A DNA stretch of 64,000 nt from Ophiura sarsii (lineage: Eukaryota > Echinodermata > Ophiuroidea > Amphilepidida > Ophiuridae): positions 48,957,625-49,021,624 of the forward strand of contig CM069446.1 of the NCBI GenBank assembly GCA_035610835.1. The letters are read 5' to 3'. Of this stretch, positions 1 through 11,642 are shown piece by piece. Below the pieces are notes generated by a model. The model saw nothing but the letters and a program-made list of their open reading frames with translations. It was not told the origin of the DNA and searched no databases. The stretch's first letter is position 1; the number at the start of each line of letters is the position of its first letter. The position numbers were made by a program, and so were the translations under genes.

Positions 1-469
1 GGGGCGAGGGCCTTGTGATGTGGCGTCCACAAACTGGCGCGAAAAATCGAGACCGATAACTAACCAACAGTGCTAATCTAAACCATGCCGTCTCAAAATG
101 GGGCCCTCGTCCCCCTCCTACACATTGTATTTACAGAAAATAAAAAAATAAGTTCCACCTTTTAGCCTGGTAGTTTGAGCTGTTCTTCCCGGTCAAAGCC
201 GTCATGGAGGGGGGGGGGGGGGGGGGGGGGGGCGAAGATACGATACTGCTATGGTCATCCTGAAGAATCCTTCACCATAGACCAAGGTCTATATTTTTTA
301 ACACTGCTGATTCTATAAGCTTAGACAGTCAGTCCACCTTTTGTGCTTGTATCAGTTCTTATAACCAAAATTATAAAATATAACTTCCTAAATCCCAAAC
401 ATTGTGAGGACAAGATACTATGAAATTTAAAAAAAAGTGTTATCCCCAAAATAATTCAAATGTTGCATA

Positions 470-867
470 TTAAAGGTATATTATGTGATATTTTCCATGG
501 GGCGCCCTCAATCCTCGAAAAAAAATTGGAAGCAGATTTTCTTGCAGATTTACTTTTCTGATCATAAATCATAAATATATTCCAAGTTACAGAGTGATAC
601 GATTCCCTAATAACCTCAATATCATAGTTATAGAGTGAATTTAGAGTAAAATTTGAATTAAAAAAAAATATAAAAAAATAGATTGTACGGCTCGGTACAA
701 TCTATTTTCAAACCATGATTTTGAAATAATTAGGAATCGTATCGATCTGTAACTTAGATCTTTATTATTTATGATCAAAAATGCAAATCTGCAAGAAAAT
801 CTGCTTTCATAGTAAAAATCAATGGTAGAGGGTGCTAATTGGAAAAGATCACATAATATGCCTTTAA
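470..867. mobile_element. TTAA-bounded foldback MITE, family A copy 1
   Basis: The element starts TTAAAGGTATATTATGTGAT and ends with the inverse, ATAATATGCCTTTAA. The two halves are imperfect inverted repeats of roughly 170 bp, recognisable by AGATTTTCTTGCAGATTT on one side and AAATCTGCAAGAAAATCTGC on the other. A small hairpin loop (GATTGTAC/GTACAATC) sits at the centre. Five copies occur in the window. TTAA ends suggest piggyBac-type mobilisation, which is inference because no transposase is present. Confidence 0.85.
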
Positions 868-1151
868 TGTCAATTTAGAATTAGCTTAAAATTGCTCTGA
901 ATGTCTAATTTAGAACTATTTCAGACAATTTTTACAATCAAATGGTAAATATTGTTTGCTTGGCTTCAAGCGCATTTTTAAACCACCAATTTTTACTTGC
1001 CTCCCATTTTCCCCAAATCCTTTTTTGATGCTGGTGCCGCCACTGTTTCCTGAACATAATTTTGAGAATTGAAGTGTTTTTTTGTAAGCGTTTCAATTTT
1101 TAAAAGGGCGAGAAACTGTGGATTTGTTTCCAACTCATTGTGAAATCCATC

Positions 1152-1387
1152 TTAACACTTCCCACGCGGCAGGCGCCTGCAGACGACACTCCAAAATGTT
1201 TCAAAAATGTCAAAATTATTGAATTTCATTACCATATTTGGAATCACCATGAGAAATGCATTGAATAAAGTACAAACATGCCTAGTATTTGTTCAGTAAT
1301 CCTTGAGATAGACTTTGAAAATTGGGAAAGGCTTCTGAAAAATCTGTTTTGTAAACTGTAAAATAATAGGCGCGTGGAAAGTGTTAA
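1152..1387 (-). mobile_element. TTAA-bounded MITE, family C copy 1
   Basis: Begins TTAACACTTCCCACGCGGC and ends GGCGCGTGGAAAGTGTTAA, giving inverted ends. The body carries AATGTTTCAAAAATGTCAAA and a TTTGGAATCACCATGAGAAA block shared with six other copies in this window. About 236 bp, with no coding capacity. Confidence 0.85.
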
Positions 1388-2154
1388 GATTCTAACAACA
1401 TGCAAATTGCAATTCTACCCTTGATATCGAGTACTTACTACCTCTGGGTAAATGGAACTTATACATGTATGCAACTTATTATTTCGCCTCTCAGGTATTG
1501 CATTTGTCTGTTGTCAAAATTTGCTTCGGGTTGACAAATATGGAAAAGGGTATGAATTTATGCATCAGAATTATATTTACTTGTTAAAGGTACATAGTGT
1601 AGGAAAACATTTTTGGCCAATATTGTTGTCAAAATTTGCTTAGATTAGAGTTAACTAAGTACCAATACTGTTAAGGGAACAAAGTGTATGGAAAGATTGA
1701 AATACTTGGTGACCGTAATTGCAGGTCACCCCCAAAAATATTGTTTTGGTCCATTATTAAAGTCCATTAATGAGCATGTTATTTGTAGTTTATAAATGAC
1801 CCTCCTCCTGCTATTGGAATTGGTCATACCCATTTATTAAAATGTTATTAAAAATATGAAAACTGATTGGTGCAAAATTCATACCACAATTCGATTTTAA
1901 AACAATTTAAAACAAATCTGGGAAACTCTGATGAATTTCGGAATCATCTGTTTTTGTGTTTTGGCGAAATAATTTGGTTGTATTTCTGGCTTGGCAAGGT
2001 CCTCCCGACCTTTCCCCATCGGTTTATGTTGTGATGCAATGAATCCAGTCACATGACCACTTTCTTCTCTTGAGCTAGTCAGAGAGAGAAGGCCGTAACC
2101 ATATAGAGAACCTAATACAAATGGTATAACATTGATGTTAATATAAGCACAATT

Positions 2155-2250
2155 CTATAGTTTGATCAGCTCCAAATTGGCGTTTGGCACTACTTGCTTA
2201 TGCTAATTTACAAAAACGCGCTGAAGATAAGCGTTTTTGTCACAATTCAC
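2155..2250. mobile_element. Fragment of family D inverted-repeat element
   Basis: CTATAGTTTGATCAGCTCCA followed by AATTGGCG matches the left end of family D (complete copies at 12849 and 62101). The remainder diverges after GCGTTTTTG, so this is a one-ended fragment. Confidence 0.55.
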
Positions 2251-2299
2251 ATGCCGTCCATGCATTTCTTGAAGCCTTCCCTCGGACCCTCCATTTCAT

Positions 2300-2659
2300 T
2301 TAAAGGTAGATGACCCGATCACATTCCGATTTTCAACTTGAAGTTTTCTATTCTACATGAAAGGTCATCCTTAAAAAAGTTGTGTTCCAAAGTTTGAGTT
2401 GCATAGCTCTAATGGTTCTTATTTTAGACGCACAAGATGCTGTGAACTGTACCCACAAGTACACAAACTATATCGGTGGGCACCACCATTCGCGGTAAAT
2501 CGACGTTATTTCATCGATTTCTCCGTAATTATACCGATCTAGGCCGTCAAATTTCAGTATGATGATGAGAAAAATACGAGCTTTCATATGATATGAAAAT
2601 CTACGTATGTTTGAAATAATTCTGTGTTACGAAAATGTGATCGGGTCATCTACCTTTAA
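2300..2659. mobile_element. TTAA-bounded MITE, family B copy 1
   Basis: The terminal inverted repeats are perfect for at least 25 bp: TTAAAGGTAGATGACCCGAT at the left, ATCGGGTCATCTACCTTTAA at the right. The left part (GATTTTCAACTTGA, then GGTCATCC and CTAATGGTTCTTATTTTAGA) is shared with copies at 18510 and 31084. About 360 bp, non-coding. Confidence 0.85.
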
Positions 2660-2768
2660 TATGCAATAGAATTTACTGGATTTCCTCCTTTTAGATAGTG
2701 AAAGAGAGACAAAAAGAAATGGGAATTGAACCGTGGCAATTTATGGCTATAAAACCCACCCTTGGAAA

Positions 2769-2958
2769 TGGGCTTTTCCAGTTGAATTCCATACACCCCC
2801 CTATGGAAGACCTGACCTTAATCTCCCACACAGGGAGGGTAGATATCAAACGGAGTCACCCATGTAGGTTAACCCCGTTTGAAATTCACACTCCCTGTGG
2901 CAAATATGAAGGTAATGTCTTCCATAGGGGGTGTATAGGTTACAAATGGAATAGCCCA
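2769..2958. mobile_element. Family J inverted-repeat element
   Basis: Starts GGGCTTTTCCAGTTGAATTC then CATACACCCCCCTATGGAAG, and ends with the inverse CTTCCATAGGGGGTGTATAG ... GGAATAGCCC. The interior is similar to the duplicated block at 37046-37606. A 97-codon open frame spans it but is generated by the repeat and has no recognisable domain. Confidence 0.65.
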
Positions 2959-3902
2959 ATGTTCAGTCAAGGTGGTTGCACTGTCAACTAAAGGCGCGCG
3001 TGTCCATACAGATTAATTCCACGGTGTCGGTAAGCTGATAACTTGAGCTGACGTGATGCACCATAGTGGATATTAGCAGAGACCGGGAGGGTGCTCTGTT
3101 GTGTCGTTTCCTTAGATTGGTATTACATTAAAGTGAGCATCTTGAATCAGTGTTGCCAAGAATAATCACTAGGAAGTAGCCCAACTTTGTGGTGTATTGT
3201 AGCCCAATTGGTATCTTAACCGTAAGTTATTGTCGGAGAAAGGTGCCAAAAGGAGCCCCAAAGAGTGTGGATTATCTCAAATTGTTTTTGTATTTTTTTA
3301 CTAGGACCAGATTCTTGCATTTGTGCGACATACGTTTATGTCAAAGTTAAATTTTGCTCTCTTTTTTTGCCTTTTTTTTTAATATATAAAGAGCAAATGT
3401 GAACAATAACCCAACAGAAATTAACAAGGTTAATGAACTGAGTGATTAGAAATCAAACTGGTAACTCTCTACAAAGAGCTCTGATGGGCAAATCAATTGG
3501 TTCACTGCAACTCAGAAAACATGCATAAATTAATATAATAAACACAAATGGGCAGGGGTTAAAAATGCCATTGAAAGTGACATAGCCCAAACATATAGAG
3601 AACAACATCAAAATATAAATTTAAAAATAAAAAAGATATGTGGAGGTCATTGACTAACAAGAACCTAATCAACAAAACAACAGCTTCTAGAAATAACGGT
3701 TTCAAATTGGGCCTCAATATTGAGTCTTTAGCAATACTGACTTAAAGTTGGTCAATGTAAGAAGATGTAAGGAACCGTAGTCAATTTCAGGTTTCATTTG
3801 CATTGCGTTGTGATGCGTTATCTGACGATATTCACTTACCGATGCTATTGGAAGGAAAAAATATTGTTTCACCGGCCTGTGTGAGCCTTATAAAATTCTC
3901 AG

Positions 3903-4250
3903 TTAAAGGTATATTATATGATCTTTTCCTGGGGATGCAATCCTCAAAAAAAAAATTGGAAGCAGATTTTCTTGCAGATTTACTTTTCTGATCATACATC
4001 ATAAATATATTCCAAGTTACAGAGCGATATGATTCTTAATAACCTCAAATCATGGTTTTAGAGTGAATTTTAGAGTAAAATTTGTTTTCAAACCATGATT
4101 TTGAAGTAATTAGGAATCGTATCAATCTGTTACTTAGGAGATCTTTTTGATTTATGATCAAAAATGCAAATCTGCAAGACAATCTGCTTTCATAGTAAAA
4201 ATCAATGATAGAGGGCGCTACTTGGAAAAGATCACATGATATGCCTTTAA
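3903..4250. mobile_element. TTAA-bounded foldback MITE, family A copy 2
   Basis: TTAAAGGTATATTATATGAT at the left, ATCACATGATATGCCTTTAA at the right, with the same two inverted arms as the copy at 470 but a short central loop. Confidence 0.85.
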
Positions 4251-4448
4251 GTTAGCACTAGACTTGTGCCTCCTCAATAGCCCAAAACTCCCCCTCTTTA
4301 AATCTTGGTAGCTAAGACCCCGCTCTAGTGTTGGGATGTTTAGTGTATGTTCTTTTCTACATATTTCTGATGTGCATGTTTTTATTTGTCCGAGTTTATG
4401 TATTATTTATATTTTCTAATTGTCAGGATAATATGTGGACATTTTGCC

Positions 4449-4730
4449 TTATAAACGTGTACTTGTAAACATGTTGTTTATAAACCATTGTCATCAAAGT
4501 GTTTATTTCAGTCTTTTATTTTATTTACAGTATACTGTTAAACACTATAATTTTGTGGATAGTTTTTTTCGCTAAGTGAAATTTTGACTTATAAACATGT
4601 TCCTGTAAACATGTTGTTTATAAACCATTGTCATCAAAGTGTTTATTTCAGTCTTTTATTTTATTTACAGTATACTGTTAAACAATATAATTTTGTGGAT
4701 TCTTTATTTCGCAAATTTATAATTACTGCT
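4449..4730. repeat. 141-bp tandem duplication
   Basis: The block CTTATAAAC(G/A)TGT ... GTTTATTTCAGTCTTTTATT ... TTTACAGTATACTGTTAAAC recurs once with a spacing of about 141 bp and very few differences, so it is a recent local duplication. It duplicates the left end of the family H element that follows. Confidence 0.75.
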
Positions 4731-4881
4731 ACTTTAGCGGGCATTTAACGTCGCACATCTGGAAATGTCACTGTTACTTTTAATGCAAAGTTGTCCGTTT
4801 CACAGGTATTTAATTTCGCAAATTCACATCCCTCGCGAAATTCACGAAATTAAATCCCTCATAAAATTAAGTGGTTTTACA
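4531..4881. mobile_element. Family H element (TACTGT ends, TTTCGCG-rich), copy 1
   Basis: Begins at TATACTGTTAAACAC and ends GAAATTAAGTGGTTTTACAG. The interior has several TTTCGC/GCGAAA segments and the ATTTTGTGGAT...TTTATTTCGC motif shared with 13469, 28805 and 50560. Non-autonomous; superfamily unresolved. Confidence 0.6.
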
Positions 4882-5019
4882 GTGAACTGCTTGCTGTTTA
4901 TGACATTTTGTGCTCGTTTTTGCACCAGATATTATTACAGATAGTTGATTACGGGCTTGCACAATTTTATTTAAAACAAATCTGAACAAATCTAGATTTG
5001 AAAATCTAACTACACAATT

Positions 5020-5240
5020 TTAAAGGTGTATGTTCCGATCACTTTTTTGGGACTATCATTTTTTTCTTCACATCAAGATATTTTGATATCAGAAGAATCC
5101 CCATATTTTTCTCATAATGTCTGTGAAAACCAGAAATGTTTGATTTAGAAATTATAGGCTAAAATGTGGTGAATTGGGTGGTTATTGGGTGGTTAACCAC
5201 CAACCAATTTGTGTAATACTCAATGGGTAAATATAAAATT
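5020..5240. mobile_element. Partial family B element
   Basis: TTAAAGGTGTATGTTCCGAT matches the inverse of the right end of the copies at 18510 and 31084. The TTTGATATCAGAAGAATCCC and CAATTTGTGTAATACTCAATG blocks are the inverse of their interiors. The other end is missing. Confidence 0.6.
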
Positions 5241-5563
5241 ATAAACAGTACGTTGACACTTTCCAATCAATCGCACCCTACAGCTAAAAAACTTTTAAAT
5301 AAATCACGATTGGTGTGTAACAACAATTAACAGATTTTGTATTGATTATCAACGCTAAAAAATTGTAAACGCCATACGCTCTGTATTGATTACGCACTCC
5401 CGATAAAGTGGCCCCCGATTGATTCCTAATCCTATCCTGTCGCATGCTACTACCACTGTAATATTCTGCTATAATATTCATCCAAGCTATGATATCATCC
5501 TCGCTGTATGCCAAGCTCAGGCACAAATATTGATCGCTTTGCTATAGGCTGGTAGTGGTAGAG

Positions 5564-5573
5564 TATATAAATA
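5564..5573 (+). promoter_or_regulatory. Candidate TATA box
   Basis: TATATAAATA lies about 30-35 bp upstream of an initiator-like TCATTC (5599-5604), ahead of a roughly 500-bp non-repeat segment that ends in a strong donor. This is sequence-only evidence; spacing to the initiator is slightly long. Confidence 0.4.
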
Positions 5574-5599
5574 GCTAGTGGTCACCCGGTATAGGGTTT

Positions 5600-6126
5600 C
5601 ATTCTTTGCTGCATCTCAGCTGTGTGTCGTGAACTCTTCTCAATCTCGCTGTGTGTATGCTTTATTTAGCCTCGGAGGAGGCATTGGTGCAGTGCTGGCA
5701 ATATTGGTAGTAGTGAGCGAACAGTGGTGGTGGTATAGTCATTGCTTGGTCTTAAAGATGCCGGCTATTTGTACTGCACGGTGTGGATCGGAGGTTATGC
5801 CTGGAGGGCATGTGGATAAACTCCACACTGAACGCTGTAACAGGGTATTGGCATGTCTGTTACTCGCAGCAGTGGTTGTACCCATAAACCATGCTTTGTG
5901 GTGGAGTACAACGCTACACCGGGAAGCGGGAGAGTATCGCCATTTGTATTTTTTGCTTGCCGCTGCTTCAACTTGCCTGCCTGCCACAGAAAATCGCTGT
6001 ACTTAAGGAGATGCCGGCTCGGTTGTATCTTTTTGCCTGATTGTAGCATATGTAGTGTCGCTTTACCTCGCAATAGAGTTTGAAACATGCAGTCGTCGTC
6101 TTCGCAACTAGCTTATAGGATACATG
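5600..6126 (+). other. Candidate alternative (mostly non-coding) first exon
   Basis: The segment downstream of the TATA box at 5564 is more GC-rich than its flanks, matches no dispersed repeat in the window, and ends TACATG|GTAAGTG, a good splice donor. Open frames in it (for example 5578-6006) show no recognised domain. A short frame from ATG 6087 would reach the donor after 13 codons plus one base. That leaves phase 1, whereas the aPKC exon at 11521 needs phase 2, so direct in-frame splicing does not work. It may be a 5' UTR exon, be spliced to an unseen exon, or not be an exon at all. Confidence 0.3.
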
Positions 6127-6204
6127 GTAAGTGATCCGACACCTGTGTGTGTGTCTGTATTTAGGTGTGTGCATCTATTGATAGCAATATCGCAATCAAG
6201 ATCC

Positions 6205-6645
6205 ACCAGGAAAATCTGTATGTTCTGTTTTATCATGGGCAGGGGATTTGTCAAGAGAATTGATGATGTGAGATTGAGTGTACATTTTCAGTTGGGCGCT
6301 TTACATGGATTTTGTGTTAAAAGTATTAGACAAATGCTCAAAAGCTGGTGAGGGTTTCTGTATTATATCTCAATTAAGAGGTGCAGGGAAATCTGTATGT
6401 TCTGGATTTCTTGGGGCAGGTGATTTGACAAGATTTGATGCTTGGGAGTGAAAATTGGATAACCAGGTGTATATAAGCAGGGATTTTGTGTTTCATTATA
6501 CAAATGCTCAAATGCTGATGATATTTTGTGTAAATTTGCCACTTGAGTTGCAGATTTTTTTTCCCAATCTTCTTTTCGCAGTAAGACTAAATTTGCCACT
6601 TGAGTTGGGAAAAAATATTTCTGATCTTCTTTTCAGAAAGGTGCT
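6205..6645. repeat. Local tandem duplications (about 179 bp and 57 bp)
   Basis: AAATCTGTATGTTCTG with downstream GGGCAGG...TTTGTCAAGA and ACAAATGCTCAAA segments recurs about 179 bp later. Immediately after, TAAATTTGCCACTTGAGTTG...TCTTCTTTTC is repeated at a spacing of 57 bp. The 18-bp AAGTTGTAAGGGTTTCTT pair at 6677-6717 continues the pattern. Confidence 0.6.
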
Positions 6646-8414
6646 GCATCACTGAGGTCCCCGGTAGAGTGCTAGCAAGTTGTAAGGGTTTCTTGCTAGA
6701 AAGTTGTAAGGGTTTCTTTATATACTGTTCACTTACACCCTTCTTGCATGTGGTTGAACTAAAGTCAACAATACCTGTCAATGAACTACCCACCTGTATT
6801 GAATATGTGCATAATTTGTGAATACTGTAAACGCAGTAATTTTTCATGCGGTTAATTTTTGGCACGCCAATTTTGAACGATTTTTCTTGTTCCTAAATTT
6901 GTTATCCACAAATTCATTACATAAATGATAGATTTATGTCCAATAGTAATGTTAAATGTTTTTATTTTGTATGCCATGTGTGTGGTGAAAGTACAAAGTG
7001 TGAAAATCAAAAATTATTGTAGCGCAAAAATGTCCATATTAAAGGGTTGCCATTCAGTTCAGTTGACCTTTTGGAAAAGGACAATGTGCTCCCACTAAAA
7101 CCAATGGCAGAATGCAACTGTATGGTAAATATTATACTACATACATGTATATAAAAGCCATTGTGTGCTATACTATGTTTAATATAAGGTGAACCTTGAC
7201 CTTAAAAAACTACATTGAGGTAACACTAGGGGACAACAAGGGCAAAATGAATTCTATGGTAAACACACTTTTGTAATGGTGTGTTTTGCCAAACTTGGTG
7301 GACCATCTCCTCTGGCAAAATGTGCAGAATCTAACACGAATAGAATTAGATAAGACTTTATAGAACGGTTGATTTTTCTTGGTGAAATCTGATTAACGTT
7401 GTCTTTCCTGATAATATCATGCGCTGAATATTGTATAGTGTCATTTAAACTATCTAGCAGATAAAGTGAAGGCTTGGGTACATTGACAACCATCATCTTT
7501 GGTTTGCATGGATTCCCTGTATCTTTGATAGCTCCCTTAAGTTAATCTATATATTGTCCACATGAGGGATATGGATGATGTGACACCTGGCAGCTATTGG
7601 TTGTATTGTTTGATAATCTTTGAACTCTCTGTGCCCTCTCTCACACTGCAAGGCTGATGAGATATCAGTACGAATGTCTGCTTACATAATTAATAGCTGC
7701 CATCTATAATATGATTACAAGTAGTTTTCAGCAATTCGGGAGTATGTCCCAAAACAAAACTGGGTTCAAGACTCTGATAGCTGATACTAATTTACATTAC
7801 TTTATTCAAATTGCCTCATACTTGTCCTCGATTATACTTTGCATGCCAATTTCAAATAAACCTGGTTACAGATAGATATGCCTATACACACGAAAAGAGG
7901 CGTGTCCCACAATCCATTTTCATCATTAGATGGAATGAACCAGCCATCTGTTGCGTTTGGTCGCATTTTGAATATAGCCTTTGATGCAATGGCGAACTGG
8001 GTTCCAATCATGTCTGTGGGTAGCGGAGAAGTGGTTTCTAAATATTTGTACACAACATTGCACTTAATATGTCCAAAAGTCTCCCCCCCCCCGATAGATT
8101 TGTCTCAATAGTTCACCAAATAAGGTCAATCTGGGCCAAGCAAAATTTCCAACTTTCTCCAAAGCAAGAATTGTGACAAGAATCTGTAGATGTGAATTGG
8201 GAAATAAGGTACTCTAGGTCCTAACCATGCATCAAGTCTTTGAGGGAATAAAATGCAACGTGAAGTACAAATGAGTCGCTTTATTCTACCGTGTACTTGA
8301 TGTATACCTGGGACCTAACGTATACATTGGTGAATTTGTTCTTGCATAGGGATTGCATTAATCAAAGATGATTCTCATAATCTAATAGGAAGTCAACACA
8401 AAAGGGAATAATTC

Positions 8415-8664
8415 TTAACACTTTCCACGCGGCTATTAGTTTTACCATACAAGACAGATGTTTCAAATATCTTTCCCAATTTTCAAAATCTTATCTCAAG
8501 AATTATTAAACCAATAATAGGCATGCTTGTACTTGTTTAATGCATTTCTCCTGGTGATTCCGAATATGATGATGAAATTCAACATTTTGAAATTTTTGAA
8601 ACATTTTGTGAAATTTTTGAACTATTGTCTCAAAACGAAACGACTGCCGCATGGAAAGGGTTAA
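8415..8664 (+). mobile_element. TTAA-bounded MITE, family C copy 2
   Basis: TTAACACTTTCCACGCGGCT at the left and GCCGCATGGAAAGGGTTAA at the right. Interior blocks ACCATACAAGACAGATGTTT and GAAATTTTTGAAACATTTTG are shared with the other copies. About 250 bp. Confidence 0.85.
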
Positions 8665-8924
8665 AAGAGGCACTTTATTCCGCCATGCATTTGATGCACC
8701 GTTGGGAACTAAAGTAAACATTATCTTATAATCTTTCAATTAAATCTTGGACAGAGAAATTGCATGAATCAAAGATGATTCTTGCAATGTAATCTTCGGA
8801 AGTCAACACATAAGGGAATCAACTGATTCTCGCATAATTTCTTTGCAAGATTTTGCAATCGGCTACAAAATTCTACCCATGCTATCATTGTCAATCCGTA
8901 TCTTTTTCAAATAGTGTAATCAAC

Positions 8925-9218
8925 CAAAGTAGATTTAAAGGTCTTCCCACAATGCATTGCGTGAACGCCAGCCAACTAAAGCTTTTTCACACGATGCATT
9001 TTGTCGAGCTCTTAAGTTTTAGAAATAAGAAAAAGGAACACTGATAACTAATTTATTCATTGATGTAAACTAGAACCTAAGACTAAGAGCTCCAACGATG
9101 AACGCGCTATGAAGCCATGATTGTGTACACACATGTTTATAAGAACCGATACAAATTGGAGATCAGAATTTTGGAAAAACGCAATGCATTGTGGTGGTAT
9201 CTTTTAAATCTTCTTCGG
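8925..9218. mobile_element. hAT-like MITE, family E copy 1
   Basis: Inverted ends CAAAGTAGATTTAAAGG and TCTTTTAAATCTTCTTCGG enclose CCCACAATGCATTGCG and its inverse CGCAATGCATTGTGG. The 8-bp direct repeats TAATCAAC (8917-8924 and 9219-9226) flank the element. An 8-bp duplication with a CAAAG terminus is the pattern of hAT-type non-autonomous elements. Two related copies are at 33639 and 53933. Confidence 0.8.
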
Positions 9219-9451
9219 TAATCAACCAAATCCTGCGGCAGCTATACATGTCGTGTCTAGAAGAAGAGTCTAAACTCTTGACTCGTCTGGAAGCAAGTTT
9301 CTATCACTACATGTTGTCCTTCAATTCTTATCTATGCAAAGCAAAGTTGTATCAAACACGGGAAAAAATACGAAATAATTGTATGGTTGAGATCAACGAC
9401 CTAGAATGGAATTGGCATGTTCTGATATGCTGTACTTAAGGTGACACTCAT

Positions 9452-9591
9452 GTGTCATATCTTTGATGGGAATATTGTACACACATATCTTTGATGGGAA
9501 TATTGTACACACATATCTTTGATGGGAATATTGTACACACATATCTTTGATGGGAATATTGTACACACATATCTTTGATGGGAATTTTGTA
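9452..9591. repeat. 28-bp tandem repeat, about five units
   Basis: The motif CATATCTTTGATGGGAATAT followed by TGTACACA repeats at a 28-bp period; the last unit is slightly diverged (AATTTTGTACATC). Confidence 0.9.
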
Positions 9592-10190
9592 CATCATTAT
9601 ACTGTCTTCAAAAAAGTAAATTACCAGGTATACTGTAAAACACTAACATTTCATAGCATTGAAATTGAGCAAATTTGCAAAACACCATTTGAATCATCTT
9701 GCCAACGTCGATTTTAGGCAGCTTTAGATAATTGGTCATATCTCAAGATTGACAAAACCAAATCAGATGAAATAAACGGCATATGAAAGCTAAGCGTTTC
9801 TATCAATATGTATACAATTGTTACACCAAATGCTAGAAGTTCATGGTCAATAAGTTGGGTAAACACATGCACGCTTTTTTTGAGACACCCTGTATCTATT
9901 GTATATATTACCTGGTAGGTGACGTCTTGAGCACTGCATGAAGTTGTGTGGACTCCTTAGCCTACCATGTCATTAATACACAACTGACATATTAAAATAT
10001 ACATTCAATTGGCACATTATCCTCAAAAGGGGGACACTTTCTGCATGATTAACACTATTCTGCTACGTAAATATTTTATGTTATTGACAGTTTGAAGTTG
10101 CGTGAATATTCACACAATTTGGTTACATCTTCACTTCAGAGCTTATTATAGGTCTACATGTGGCCTTTTAGTTATGTGGTTGTTACTTTA

Positions 10191-10660
10191 TACAGGGTGA
10201 CCCAATAAAAAGTTAACCCAAAATGAAAGTGATATTTTTCCACTTCCTGTAATTTGATATCTGTGTTTTTTATTTAATTATAAATAATGGGTAATGGAGC
10301 ATCTACTCTGACAAAATTATTTATTTTGGTTGAGTGGTTTTCAAGATATGGTCCATTGAACATTACTTCAGCAAAACAGACTTGTCCACGGAGCTTAACA
10401 AACCAGGTTTGGAACCGGCAATAATCGAGTTTTGATATCTCACTTGTGATCAATCATGCCTTTGCTCCAAGGACAAGTCTGTTTTGTTGAAGCAATGTTC
10501 AATAGACCATATCTTGAAAACCACTCATCCAAAATAAATATTTTTTTTCAGGGTAGATGCTCCATTACCCAATCTTTATTATAAAATAAAAAACATATAT
10601 TACAGGAAGTGGAAAAATATCACTTTCATTTTAGGTAACTTTTTATTGGGTCACCCTGTA
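10191..10660. mobile_element. Mariner-like foldback element
   Basis: TACAGGGTGACCCAATAAAA at the left mirrors TTTTATTGGGTCACCCTGTA at the right. The palindrome continues inward for about 200 bp per arm (for example CACTTCCTGTAAT versus ATTACAGGAAGTG, and GACAAGTCTGTTTTG versus CAAAACAGACTTGTC). The loop is short. TA-CAGGG termini fit Tc1/mariner-type elements; there is no transposase. Confidence 0.85.
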
Positions 10661-11127
10661 TGTGAATATTAGACGTGCATGTGAGGTGAGGTAGCTACCA
10701 TCTTAGAATGCCATCACCATTTCCTGTCTGATATGTCTTCCAAATGTTATTTCAGTGAACCATAATAGTCAACGATCATGTTCCACCGTTCAGAGCTATG
10801 TGCACATTTTTAGCGCTCGTGATCTGTCAATATCGCAGACCATACTTGACGTTTTCTTACTGTGGTTGTGACTGGTCATTTACCCCTGGGGAAGGGGTGG
10901 GGAAGGAGGGTGTGTGCCCGGGGTGTGTGGAGGATGTGATGAAATGGTGGTGGGGTGGAGTTCCTTCAAGTAGTTTTTATTTTCAACAAAAACTCATAAT
11001 GATTTTGTCCCACTTGTCAGTACCAAAATAAAACATCCCAAACAATATAACAAGTTGAGTATCTTCTCTTCCCCTTCCCCTTCCCCACTTGAGTTCATAC
11101 AAAGTCAGTGATGGCATGAATGTCAGA

Positions 11128-11329
11128 ATACTGTAAAAGTGGATATTTTCGCTCATGTACATTTTTTGCGTTTCACTCATTTTGAACAAGTTTGCTTGTT
11201 TTTTTTCCTCACAATTTTGAGATTCCTTACATAGACCTACACATAAAAGGAATATATTTCCACATTTTTATTTTCGCAAAAAGCGCAAAAATAAATGTAG
11301 CGCAAAGAATTCCACTTTTACTTTTAGTA
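11128..11329. mobile_element. TACTGTAAAA-type inverted-repeat element
   Basis: Starts at ATACTGTAAAAGTGG and ends CCACTTTTACTTTTAGTA. The interior has TTTTCGC and GCGAAA/GCGCAAAA segments like those at 22093 and in family H. Confidence 0.6.
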
Positions 11330-11520
11330 GCCCATCCAAACTGAGCCTGTTATTAATTAATCTAGTTTCACTTGTAAACTGCATCACCTTTAAGCCCAAT
11401 CAAAAAATATTTTTAAATTGCTCCCCATATAACTAACTCTTAATTAATACAATTTTGTTACATGCCTTCGTTTTAACCAATCCAATCTTCTCTGTTCTAT
11501 CTTCCTTCTGTGTTTTACAG

Positions 11521-11642
11521 GGATATCCTGTGTATCTCAATTGACTATGCCATCACCATTGCCGACCTGTACACGGACATGCGGCAAGTATGCAGCTTTC
11601 AGGAGGACCAGGAATTCACCATGAAATGGGTGGACGAAGACG
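11521..11642 (+). CDS. aPKC: aPKC exon: PB1 domain, central part
   Basis: This 122-nt internal exon of an atypical protein kinase C encodes DILCISIDYAITIADLYTDM followed by RQVCSFQEDQEFTMKWVDED. It corresponds to the part of the PB1 domain that in vertebrate PRKCI/PRKCZ follows the first basic strand, up to the tryptophan and the start of the acidic OPCA loop. PB1 binds the PB1 of PAR6 and recruits the kinase to the cortical polarity complex. The acceptor is TTTTACAG and the donor G|GTAAGA. One base completes an incoming codon (intron phase 2) and one base is left at the end (phase 1). The upstream exon with the start codon is not visible. Assignment to aPKC rather than another PB1 protein rests on the downstream pseudosubstrate and C1 exons in the same phase chain. 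Confidence 0.9.

Larger units (their letters stand above)
1..11520 (+). other. aPKC: Intron or upstream region 5' of the first visible aPKC exon
   Basis: This stretch precedes the first recognisable aPKC coding exon and ends in a polypyrimidine-rich acceptor (TTTTACAG). I found no exon encoding the N-terminal methionine and first PB1 strand. It holds the small transposons listed separately, a candidate alternative first exon at 5600-6126, local duplications at 4449-4730 and 6205-6645, and a 28-bp tandem repeat near 9500. I see nothing I can name in 1655-2150, 2960-3900, 7030-8410 and 9600-10190, apart from AT-rich sequence and short repeat scraps. Confidence 0.6.

Noticed and set aside
5578..6006. 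142-codon open frame on the + strand
   Set aside because: No recognisable domain, overlapping frames of similar length on both strands, and it lies in what may be a 5' UTR exon. A coding claim is not supported.
9600..9896. Possible mariner element because of GAGACACCCTGTA near 9882
   Set aside because: Only one end is visible; no matching TACAGGGTG terminus at the left.
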